The notes beneath the pieces were generated by a model. That model did no database searches, was not told where the DNA came from, and was given only the letters and a program-made list of their open reading frames with translations. A stretch of 47,251 nucleotides of DNA from DATDSR01 sp036517855 (GTDB lineage Bacteria > Patescibacteriota > Minisyncoccia > Phycocordibacterales > DATDSR01): positions 1 through 47,251 of the forward strand of contig DATDSR010000025.1 in NCBI GenBank assembly GCA_036517855.1. Direction: 5' to 3'. The position numbers and the translations under genes are program-made. Position 1 is the stretch's first letter, and the number at the start of each line of letters is the position of its first letter. Positions 38,977-46,882 of this stretch are shown piece by piece.

Positions 38977-39657
38977 ATGAAAATATTAATCACAGGCACA
39001 AGATCAGGCATAGGTAAAGCGACAGAGCAGTATTTAGCAAAGCAGGGTCACGACATTCGAGGCATCACCGGCCACAAAGCACTCGACGTTAGCGATAGAC
39101 AAGCTGTTGGGACATACTGTCGAAATCTGCGAGCTACAAACTGGCTACCCGACGCGGTGATATTAAACGCAGGCATCTTCCCAGACGATGTGGGTTCGGG
39201 GTTTAGTCGGGCAAACTTTGACAAGACATTTGCGATTAATGTGGGTGGGGCTATCAACTTCATCGAAGAACTACTGCCAGATATGCTAACACGTGGCAGT
39301 GGTCACTTCATCGGCATTGCCTCTACCGCGGCTTTTAGACCGAATGCGCTCGCCATAAGTTACCCGGCAAGCAAGGCGGCCCTCGGGCTTGCAATGCGTG
39401 GCTTTGACCTGCATTATAGAGATCGGGGCGTAGCGTTTAGCACAGTGTACCTGGGACCCATAGCCACAGAAATGTACGAGGGTAAAAAATCAACCTTCGT
39501 GCCAAATCCTGAAGGAGTAGCGATTATGCTATGTAAGCTACTAGCAAGCAAGAAGACCGTTGTATATTATCCCTTTTTCCCCACTATGCTCTCGCGCGTG
39601 TTAACACACTTCTCTGATAACACTTACCTGGCTATACGTAAATATTTGCTAAAATAA
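38977..39657 (+). CDS. Short-chain dehydrogenase/reductase
   Basis: 226 residues. NAD(P)-site TGTRSGIGKA (7-16), LDVSD, ILNAGIF, and the catalytic pattern ASTAAF...YPASKAAL (Ser, Tyr-x3-Lys) are intact. It probably reduces a keto intermediate made by the transketolase-like pair or the RmlB-like dehydratase. It starts 5 bp after the transketolase gene. TAAAAT lies 7 nt before the ATG, which may be chance inside an operon. Confidence 0.9.
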   Translation: MKILITGTRSGIGKATEQYLAKQGHDIRGITGHKALDVSDRQAVGTYCRNLRATNWLPDAVILNAGIFPDDVGSGFSRANFDKTFAINVGGAINFIEELLPDMLTRGSGHFIGIASTAAFRPNALAISYPASKAALGLAMRGFDLHYRDRGVAFSTVYLGPIATEMYEGKKSTFVPNPEGVAIMLCKLLASKKTVVYYPFFPTMLSRVLTHFSDNTYLAIRKYLLK

Positions 39658-39661
39658 TAAT

Positions 39662-40630
39662 ATGCTTACAAACAAACGAATCTCTGTGGTAGTTGTATGT
39701 TATGGTGATGAGGGCAACATCGAGGCGCTCTATCATCGTCTCTCGGCCACCCTTTCGGCTCTTACACCTTCCTACGAGATTATTTACGTGAACGACTCAA
39801 GCCCAGATAAATCAGAGGTGGTTTTGCGAACTCTTGCAGCCAAAGATAAAAACTTAACCGTTATAAATCACGCCCGCAACTTTGGTGCCCAAGCGGGCTT
39901 CACCTCGGGCATGATCCAGGCCACTGGTGATATTGTGGTGCTTATGGATGGGGACCTGCAAGATCCACCTGAACTCATCGAGGATTTTGTGAGCAAGTGG
40001 CAGGAGGGTTACCAAGTTGTCTATGGGGTGCGAGCCAAACGCGAGAAGAGTATGGGTAAAATTACGCAGTGGATCTACCATATGTTTTATGTAATCTTCC
40101 AAAAGATGGCATATATGAGGATACCGACCGATGCCGGTGAGTTCTCACTTATGGATCGGGTGGTGGTTGATCATATCAATTCTATGCCTGAACGCGACCG
40201 CCTTATCCGTGGTTTGCGGGCTTGGGTGGGATACAAAAGCACCGGCATCCCTTATGTGCGACCCGAGCGTTTTGACGGACGCAAATCAGTTTCCACCAAG
40301 GGTTTCATCGCCGGCATTCGTTGGGCACGTAAGGCCATCTTCTCCTTCTCTTATAAGCCAATGGAGTACATCACCCACTTGTCGCTTGTCATGATGTTCT
40401 TGGCTTTGCTTGGCATTGTGGCCTACATCCTCTTGTTCCTAATCAAGGGCGCGCCGGCCGGTTTCGCCACGCTCGTTGTGGTCATTTTGTTCTTTTCGGC
40501 TGTGCAGCTCTTGGGTATCGCGACACTGGGGGAATACGTAAGTAGGATCTTTGAGGAAGTTAAAGGCCGTCCGCGATTCATCATTCGCGATATAGTGAAC
40601 GATCATCGCAAAGTGGACGATAGCAAGTAA
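39662..40630 (+). CDS. Family 2 glycosyltransferase with two C-terminal TM (GtrB/ArnC-like)
   Basis: 322 residues. GT-A domain with VVCYGDEGNIEAL, YVNDSSPDKSEVV, NFGAQAGFTSGM and the DxD-like LMDGDLQDPPE (about 98-108); two TM segments at about 235-260 and 268-290. Enzymes of this type move a sugar from an NDP-donor to polyprenyl phosphate, making a lipid-linked sugar for outside transfer by GT-C enzymes, several of which are in this cluster. 4 bp follow the SDR gene. Confidence 0.92.
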   Translation: MLTNKRISVVVVCYGDEGNIEALYHRLSATLSALTPSYEIIYVNDSSPDKSEVVLRTLAAKDKNLTVINHARNFGAQAGFTSGMIQATGDIVVLMDGDLQDPPELIEDFVSKWQEGYQVVYGVRAKREKSMGKITQWIYHMFYVIFQKMAYMRIPTDAGEFSLMDRVVVDHINSMPERDRLIRGLRAWVGYKSTGIPYVRPERFDGRKSVSTKGFIAGIRWARKAIFSFSYKPMEYITHLSLVMMFLALLGIVAYILLFLIKGAPAGFATLVVVILFFSAVQLLGIATLGEYVSRIFEEVKGRPRFIIRDIVNDHRKVDDSK

Positions 40631-40640
40631 TCAATTATAT

Positions 40641-41384
40641 ATGAAGGGGGTACTTTTAGCGGGAGGCCAAGGCACACGCATGCGACCTGTAACAATCACG
40701 GTCAACAAGCATCTTTTCCCCGTATATAATCAACCAATGATTTTTTACCCATTGCTCTCGCTCCTGCGGGCTGGTGTTAATGAAGTGATGATTATCACAT
40801 CGCCGGAACATCTTAGCGCTATAAAGTCTGTCATCCTGCACGGTCATAACCAGGGACTCTTTGGCAAGGCCACCATTGATTACGGACTCCAACTCAAACC
40901 AAATGGCCTAGCTGCGGCACTGGCGATTGCTCGTGAATTCGTAGGTAACGAGTCATGCGCCCTAATATTTGGCGACAACATTATCGAAGATGACCTGGCC
41001 ACACATTTTCAAAGTTTTACTGATGGGGCAATGATTTTTCTCAAAGAGGTTGAGCGACCACAAGACTTTGGCGTACCCAGGATGAAGGGTGATCGAGTTC
41101 TCGAACTAATCGAGAAGCCAGCTAATCCCCCGAGCAATTTTGCCGCCATCGGGGTGTATATGTTCGACAACACTGTGTTTGGGCGCTTTGATAAGCAAAA
41201 ACCGTCTGCCCGGGGCGAATATGAGATTACTGATTTGCTTAATACATATATCCCCGAATCTAAATTACGCGCAGTCAAATTATATGGAGAATGGTTTGAC
41301 GTGGGCACCTTTGATCGCCTGCATGAAGCGGCCGCCTTTATTCGCAAGAAACTAAGCGATCAGAATGGTCAGACGAAATCGTAA
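40641..41384 (+). CDS. Sugar-1-phosphate thymidylyltransferase (RmlA-like)
   Basis: 247 residues. LLAGGQGTRMRPVTITVNKHLFPVYNQPMI is the nucleotide-binding start of RmlA; FGDNIIED and the C-terminal EYEITDLLN, VKLYGEWFDVGTFDRL follow. It makes dTDP-glucose or a related NDP-sugar. It is about 40 residues shorter than long RmlA enzymes and resembles the short archaeal/RmlA-2 type. It overlaps the RmlB-like gene by 20 bp. Confidence 0.92.
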   Translation: MKGVLLAGGQGTRMRPVTITVNKHLFPVYNQPMIFYPLLSLLRAGVNEVMIITSPEHLSAIKSVILHGHNQGLFGKATIDYGLQLKPNGLAAALAIAREFVGNESCALIFGDNIIEDDLATHFQSFTDGAMIFLKEVERPQDFGVPRMKGDRVLELIEKPANPPSNFAAIGVYMFDNTVFGRFDKQKPSARGEYEITDLLNTYIPESKLRAVKLYGEWFDVGTFDRLHEAAAFIRKKLSDQNGQTKS

Positions 41385-42327
41385 AACTATTTTCGTCACT
41401 GGAGGGTTAGGCTTCATTGGTAGTAACTACCTCAATCTGTTTGTGCCCAAAAATCCTGCGACTTTGTTTATAAATATAGATTGTCTGACCAATGCTGGCA
41501 GTCTTCACAATATCAAAGTAAATAAAAACAGAAACTATGTCTGGGCGAAAATAAACATCTGTAATAGAACGAGACTTGAAAAGCTTTTTAAAAAATATCG
41601 GCCGATTGGAGTAATCCACTTCGCGGCCGAAAGTCACGTGGACGTATCACTCAAAAACCCCCAACTTTTCATAGACACAAACATCACAGGGACTCACAAC
41701 CTCCTGTCTTTGTCACAAAAGTACAGCGTGAAAAGATTTTTGCAAGTCTCAACTGATGAAGTGTACGGTGCCCTCGCAAGCAAGAGGGTCAAGGCCTTTA
41801 CTGAAGAAAGTCAACTTGCCCCCAATAATCCCTACAGCGCCAGCAAGGCGGCAGCCGAGCATTTGGCTAGGGCTTATTGGAAGACGTTCGGCCTGCCTGT
41901 CATCATTACCCGCGCTTCAAATACTTATGGGCCCAATCAAGACAAGAGCAAACTTATGCCCCTATTCATCTCGAGACTGCTCGCGGGCGAATCTGTGCCC
42001 CTCTACGGTAAAGGCTTGCAGAGACGCGAATGGCTCTACGTGGCAGATCACGCCCGCGGTGTCGACACAGTTTACCGCAAGGGCAAAATTGGCGAAGTCT
42101 ATAACATAGGCGGTAGCACTGAACTCACAAATTTAGCATTAACCAAAAAACTCCTTGCCCTAACAGGCCGAGGATCGAGATTAATAAATTTTGTACCAGA
42201 TAGACTAGGCCACGACTTCAGATACTCCCTCAACTGTTCAAAAATAAAACGCGAGCTCGGGTGGCAACCTAAAATACCTTTCGACATTGGTCTTAAGAAG
42301 ACTACCGTCTTTTACTCGCAACAATAA
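41365..42327 (+). CDS. dTDP-glucose 4,6-dehydratase-like (RmlB-like)
   Basis: 320 residues, extended SDR: TGGLGFIGSNYLNLF (12-26), HFAAESHVDVS, catalytic STDEVYG, PYSASKAAAEHLAR and RASNTYGPNQ, all matching RmlB. It forms the 4-keto-6-deoxy sugar that starts most deoxysugar routes. rmlC and rmlD are not seen, so rhamnose itself is not implied; the product may feed the SDR and transketolase-like enzymes. Its 3' end overlaps the convergent glycosyltransferase by 26 bp. Confidence 0.92.
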   Translation: MVRRNRKTIFVTGGLGFIGSNYLNLFVPKNPATLFINIDCLTNAGSLHNIKVNKNRNYVWAKINICNRTRLEKLFKKYRPIGVIHFAAESHVDVSLKNPQLFIDTNITGTHNLLSLSQKYSVKRFLQVSTDEVYGALASKRVKAFTEESQLAPNNPYSASKAAAEHLARAYWKTFGLPVIITRASNTYGPNQDKSKLMPLFISRLLAGESVPLYGKGLQRREWLYVADHARGVDTVYRKGKIGEVYNIGGSTELTNLALTKKLLALTGRGSRLINFVPDRLGHDFRYSLNCSKIKRELGWQPKIPFDIGLKKTTVFYSQQ

Positions 42328-43069
42328 AACGTAAATCATTTTTCAAACCCAGTCGGTGGCCGAGATAAGAAGCAAGTACCAGAACAAACGAGATTCCATA
42401 CTGACAACTCTTCCAAAAACCTATCATAGACGCTTCAGGGAAATAGCGGGTGGCGATGGGCATCTCAAGGATTTTAAAGTTAAACGAACGGAGCTGGGCA
42501 ATAATCTCGGTATCAAAGACGAAATTGTCGGAATTTTGTTCTAAGGGAACTTTGTCAAAAACTTGTCGACCGTACGCGCGCAAACCCGAATGATACTCGC
42601 TAAGATGTAGCCCTAACGCCAGATTCCCCAATTTGGAAAGAGCAATATTGGCAACATACTTCCACAGAGGCATGCCACCAGATCTAGCACCGCCGGGGAT
42701 CATCATCCGGGAGCCAAAAACTGCGTCAGCTCGACCTTCGGCAATCGGCCGAATAACATCTGGGACATAGTAAGGGTCGTATTGGAAGTCAGGATGCACC
42801 ATCACCATAATATCCGCGCCTAGCGCAAGGGCCTCCTTGTAGCACGTCTTTTGGTTGCCCCCATAACCGGTGTTGGCCTTATGTACGAAAGTTTTAATCC
42901 CAAGAGATCTAGAGAGTTCAGCCGTGCCGTCGCCAGAGTCATCATCAACTAATATAATATCGTCCACCCACTCTCGAGGGATGGAGTCCAACGTTTGTTT
43001 CAACGTCTTAACCGCGTGATACGCAGGCAAGACTACAACAATTTTTTTATTGGGGAATTTCTGTGACAT
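42302..43069 (-). CDS. Family 2 glycosyltransferase (DPM1-like)
   Basis: 255 residues. VVVLPAYHAVKTLKQTLDSI, DIILVDDDSGDGTAELSR, NTGYGGNQKTCYKEALALGADI and SEYHSGLRAYGRQVF are typical. The usual DxD region reads MVHPDFQYDP, with His-Pro in place of the first Asp positions. It probably makes polyprenyl-phosphate sugar. Last gene of a four-gene minus run; it overlaps the preceding membrane protein gene by 37 bp. Confidence 0.88.
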   Translation of the reverse strand: MSQKFPNKKIVVVLPAYHAVKTLKQTLDSIPREWVDDIILVDDDSGDGTAELSRSLGIKTFVHKANTGYGGNQKTCYKEALALGADIMVMVHPDFQYDPYYVPDVIRPIAEGRADAVFGSRMMIPGGARSGGMPLWKYVANIALSKLGNLALGLHLSEYHSGLRAYGRQVFDKVPLEQNSDNFVFDTEIIAQLRSFNFKILEMPIATRYFPEASMIGFWKSCQYGISFVLVLASYLGHRLGLKNDLRFIVASKRR

Positions 43070-44334
43070 GGAGATAATTGGTAATATGCGTAACCAGCAA
43101 AAATAAAGTAGAAGGGGGTCAAGAACAGTCTATGGCGAGCTTCTACTCCCACTGTCATATTAGCTACCAAAGCCATCGAATACAAGATAAAGAAAAGGTA
43201 CAACAAAACACCTACCCGTGAGCTCTGGTTCTCGCGCCAAGATTTGTAAGCACCAAAGAGCGAGAGTACGAAGATCAGAGTCCACAAGACTCTTGTTAAA
43301 AGAGACACAAACACGTAAGCCTGACGTGACTCAATAACCCCATATACCAAAAGCGGATATTGATAATTGCCCGAACCAAAGAACGTGGCAAGACCCAAAA
43401 CATAATTCTTAACATAGTGAAATGGATACTTCAAAATAATTTTAAAAGCTGGGCCAATGAGCACCCCGTGATTATAAAAGCTTGCCATATCCCGAGGCTC
43501 ACGTAAAAGCGTTTTAACTTCCTCGCGCATTTGAATCTGCATCCGGGGATATGGCACATTCTCGGCAGATGAACGCACGCCAGCGGCAGTAATATCATAT
43601 AGTTGTCGCTCTATGCCAGAAGCAAACCCAAAAACACCGAATTCGAGCATATTTCGTATCTTCCAAGGCAGAAGTACTAAACCAAACAAGCCAATGAAGA
43701 CAACACAGTAGAGCGCAGATTTTTTGATCTGGTTGCGATCCCAAACATAGCCTGCGAGCAAAAGAAATGCAGGTATGAGGATGTAAAAAAACATTCCGAT
43801 CGGACGAACGTAATTAAGTAAGCCAAAACAGATTGCTGAAAAGGCAAGAAGTTTAACCTCACGCTTTTGCCAAAACTTGAGCAGTAGGTAGGTAGCAAGG
43901 ATAAATATGAGGGCGGCAAAAGTATCTGATAGAAAAATTATGCTATAAAAGGCTCCCAGAGGTTCAAGGGCGAGCCCAAGGCCAGTTAATGTTTTCACTT
44001 TCTCGCTCATACCTAGCAAGCCAACTATGCGCATAGAAATTATGGGGACAAACGACACTAGGATAATCTGGACGAGAGAGGCCAGCCAAATTGGTAAATT
44101 AAAATAGATGAACGGAACTAGGAAGGCCGAGAGACCAGGCGGCCGAGCGCTTTCAAGCAACGGGTAGAGGGTTGTTGTAAGCGCATGGTGCTCGATAAGA
44201 TAACCCGCCATATTATAATAATCTGGCGCGTCACCAAAGTTTCTTATCGTGTAGCTACCCACTGTGGCCAAAATTACAACAAGCAGGAGGATTCTGAAAC
44301 CAAGGGCTATAAAATAAACCTTTTTTTCGCTCAT
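43033..44334 (-). CDS. Multi-TM glycosyltransferase (PMT/ArnT-like, GT-C)
   Basis: 433 residues with about 10-11 TM segments. The first loop, FGDAPDYYNMAGYLIEHH, carries the acidic Asp35-x2-Asp-type motif of GT-C enzymes, followed by SARPPGLSAFLVPF, as in PMT_2/GT39 proteins. It probably uses a polyprenyl-phosphate sugar outside the membrane. ATGA overlap with the upstream gene and 37-bp overlap with the downstream GT2. Confidence 0.85.
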   Translation of the reverse strand: MSEKKVYFIALGFRILLLVVILATVGSYTIRNFGDAPDYYNMAGYLIEHHALTTTLYPLLESARPPGLSAFLVPFIYFNLPIWLASLVQIILVSFVPIISMRIVGLLGMSEKVKTLTGLGLALEPLGAFYSIIFLSDTFAALIFILATYLLLKFWQKREVKLLAFSAICFGLLNYVRPIGMFFYILIPAFLLLAGYVWDRNQIKKSALYCVVFIGLFGLVLLPWKIRNMLEFGVFGFASGIERQLYDITAAGVRSSAENVPYPRMQIQMREEVKTLLREPRDMASFYNHGVLIGPAFKIILKYPFHYVKNYVLGLATFFGSGNYQYPLLVYGVIESRQAYVFVSLLTRVLWTLIFVLSLFGAYKSWRENQSSRVGVLLYLFFILYSMALVANMTVGVEARHRLFLTPFYFIFAGYAYYQLSPCHRNSPIKKLL

Positions 44335-46091
44335 AGTTTAAAAGTATATATCACAACTTTATCTTGCTCAAATATTTGTTTAAGACTTTTGTACTGATCT
44401 AGACTCCAGTTGGGGTCGCGCTTCTTATCCCAGACGACATAGTCAAGGCGATATTTATTGAGCTCACTCTCAAAAGGACGTGAGACAAAAGTTTGATAAT
44501 CTGCCACCAACTTATCAAACGTGCTGTCGGGAAAACAACCGAACGAGCCACAGGTAGCCCGCCAATACTGGCCTTCATAAACATACTGACCCATCTCGTC
44601 ACGATGCGCTTGTAGATATTCACGAGCTCCAGTCGTGCGCACTCCATCCAAATAAATCTGGGTGAAATAATTATGTTCAAGACGCTCTATTGGCACGGGG
44701 TAAGACATTGCGTGCAAAGCCCCGTAAACATAGTTATGGGTGTATATGGGGACACTTTCAGATAATCCCCTGCTCGAGAGTACCACGTCATCTTTGCTTG
44801 TGTTGGTGTTCAACCATCGGAAAGCGCTCATCCATCTCTGCCTATCGGTGAATTCACCACTCCAAAAGCGATAGGACGAAGCCTGCACTCCTGTTGCATG
44901 AGCAATTACCACAATAAAAACAACCCCTACTACCATGGCTCTAATATAACGATACGCCACAGTGCTTCTAGAAAGTTGGCCCAACAGATACCACAATAAT
45001 ACCCCAGCCGTTAATAACAGGATTGGGATATTAGTCATGAAGTGAAAATGGTGTTGTTGGACCTCCATGCCTGTAAACACCTGCTGGTTACTGGCGATAA
45101 GTCCGGCAAGTAAACATGCGAAAAGAAAAGCAAGTTGTCGAGGTAAAGTAATCTTTTTGCTCCGCAAGAAATACCAAACTCCAGCCAAGATAATCAAGGG
45201 CGCAAGAATAACTTTTTCAACAATTATTCGGTGAGTAGAAACGAAGTTTTTTGCGATATTAGCCGTATCCACGCTCCCCTGCCCGAGTGTGCCATATACG
45301 CCCACAAGGAATGGGACAGAAATTATCGTCCCGATAATTAATGCCAAAACAAAATTCTTAGCAAGAGCATACTCCTTACGTACAACAGCGGTGATAATCA
45401 TCACACAAATTAAAATAGTCAGGAAAACCCAAAAATAGAAATATAGGTAACTAATTATGCCCACCAATACACCCAGCAAAATTGCGTGCAATCTCTTGTT
45501 GTCTTCGAGAAGCTTCCATACTAAGTAAAGCCCGAAGAAAAAGAAAATGGCTGTGACAGAGGGGTAGATTGGCCTGTCATAAAACAAAAAGCTATTAAAG
45601 CTACTCTGCCAATGGAAAATCGTGTTCAATACCGGCTCAATTTCTAGACGAGCTATTTCGTTACCCAATTCCACAACAATTGCCACCAACACTCCCCCTA
45701 CGGCGCTTTTGGTCAAACTCTTGCCAAGCACGAAAAGAACTATAAAAAGTAAAGCGGTACTGAAAAACTTAATAGCAAGCGCGATAGAATCCATTGATAA
45801 ATTAAGCACCCGCCCACTCCAGCCGATTAACGTATCGAGTACTTGGTAGCGGAAGCTAATGCCTTGGTCACGATTCTCATAGATATAAGGATTGGCGAAA
45901 GCGCTCTTGCCCACCCTTGCTTGATTGACAAAAGAGAGGTAAAAATCCTCATCATAAGCCCCCGCCATATGCACCCCTTGATACTCCCCGCCCAATTGTT
46001 GTTCAAAATAAATATAAGGTGCAACGTGCAAAACACCAGCCAACAAAGCAACGAGCAATACCCACCAATAACACTTAAGAACGTTTGCCAT
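44331..46091 (-). CDS. Multi-TM membrane protein, probable GT-C glycosyltransferase
   Basis: 586 residues with about 12 TM segments and a C-terminal soluble part (about 440-586). The first outer loop has AGAYDEDFYLSFVNQARVG, with an acidic cluster typical of GT-C active sites, and the C-terminal part begins WMSAFRWLNTNTSKDDVVLSS, common in this group. No exact family is assigned. The start at 46091 overlaps the GT2 stop by 17 bp; a GTG at 46100 is possible. Confidence 0.78.
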   Translation of the reverse strand: MANVLKCYWWVLLVALLAGVLHVAPYIYFEQQLGGEYQGVHMAGAYDEDFYLSFVNQARVGKSAFANPYIYENRDQGISFRYQVLDTLIGWSGRVLNLSMDSIALAIKFFSTALLFIVLFVLGKSLTKSAVGGVLVAIVVELGNEIARLEIEPVLNTIFHWQSSFNSFLFYDRPIYPSVTAIFFFFGLYLVWKLLEDNKRLHAILLGVLVGIISYLYFYFWVFLTILICVMIITAVVRKEYALAKNFVLALIIGTIISVPFLVGVYGTLGQGSVDTANIAKNFVSTHRIIVEKVILAPLIILAGVWYFLRSKKITLPRQLAFLFACLLAGLIASNQQVFTGMEVQQHHFHFMTNIPILLLTAGVLLWYLLGQLSRSTVAYRYIRAMVVGVVFIVVIAHATGVQASSYRFWSGEFTDRQRWMSAFRWLNTNTSKDDVVLSSRGLSESVPIYTHNYVYGALHAMSYPVPIERLEHNYFTQIYLDGVRTTGAREYLQAHRDEMGQYVYEGQYWRATCGSFGCFPDSTFDKLVADYQTFVSRPFESELNKYRLDYVVWDKKRDPNWSLDQYKSLKQIFEQDKVVIYTFKL

Positions 46092-46815
46092 ATTTACCAC
46101 GAAGATTTCGCGTAAACACCTCTGCTAGACCCCGAAGCGAACGGAATGAGTCTCGGACGGGTCGCACCCGCGAATCTCTGTCATCTGACCAAGTGACTGG
46201 CAGTTCAAGTAAATGCCATCCTCTTTTCCTGGCAGCAAATACAATTTCTGCTTCTGCCACGTAATGATTATCGAACTGGTGCTTAAAGATATCCTGGGCC
46301 ACTTCTCGGCGAAACATTTTAAATCCAAGGGTAAAGTCGTGGATGTGCCAAGCCCAAAACAAAAATTTGGTAAGATAGATGAAACCGTATCCAAGAAATA
46401 CGCGCAGAAATGGTTGCGGGTAGGTTATAATCGAACCCTTCATCTCACGACTGCCGATTATTACATCGATCTCTTTGTTGTTGCGAAGTACATTGAGAAA
46501 ACGTTCGAACGCTTCCAAGGACACACTGCCGTCAGCATCGGATTCTAAAATATACTCCCCTTTTGCATTCAATACTCCCTCTCTTATACTAGCCCCTCGT
46601 CCTCTATTGGGGTGGTGCGAAACAAGCCTAAGCTCAGGGTACTTTCCCATCAAGCTCTCTACAATTAATTTAGTTTTATCTTTGCTACCATCATTTACTA
46701 TCAAGATTTCAAATATAATGTGCCTATCTCTTAAAAAAGCGGTGGTACGCGTAAGTGTGGGGACAAGGCGGAATTCCTCATTGTACGCGGCGATAATGAC
46801 GCTTAATTCTAGCAT
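46075..46815 (-). CDS. Family 2 glycosyltransferase (dolichol-P-glucose synthase-like)
   Basis: 246 residues. LSVIIAAYNEEFRLVPTL, ILIVNDGSKDKT, NRGRGASIREG and the DxD motif SDADGSVSLE fit polyprenyl-phosphate glucosyl/mannosyl transferases. It would supply the lipid-linked sugar for the two GT-C-like proteins downstream. Start 46815 is chosen over 46824 because TATAAT (46823-46828) ends 7 nt before it. The transcript should therefore be leaderless and begin the four-gene run 46815-42302. Confidence 0.9.
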   Translation of the reverse strand: MLELSVIIAAYNEEFRLVPTLTRTTAFLRDRHIIFEILIVNDGSKDKTKLIVESLMGKYPELRLVSHHPNRGRGASIREGVLNAKGEYILESDADGSVSLEAFERFLNVLRNNKEIDVIIGSREMKGSIITYPQPFLRVFLGYGFIYLTKFLFWAWHIHDFTLGFKMFRREVAQDIFKHQFDNHYVAEAEIVFAARKRGWHLLELPVTWSDDRDSRVRPVRDSFRSLRGLAEVFTRNLRGKYGKRS

Positions 46816-46822
46816 AGGACAC

Positions 46823-46828
46823 ATTATA
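46823..46828 (-). promoter_or_regulatory. -10 element of the GT2 operon, leaderless spacing
   Basis: TATAAT on the minus strand lies 7 nt before the ATG at 46815 of the first glycosyltransferase gene; no Shine-Dalgarno follows. Confidence 0.6.
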
Positions 46829-46854
46829 CTGGTTAAAACCTAAGTTGGCGAGGC

Positions 46855-46882
46855 AAAAAAAACCCCACCGGTGGCGGTGGGG
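46855..46882 (-). terminator. Rho-independent terminator of the radical SAM gene
   Basis: CCCCACCG (46863-46870), GTGG, CGGTGGGG (46875-46882): a perfect 8-bp stem. On the minus strand eight T follow. It directly follows the stop codon at 46883. Confidence 0.9.
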
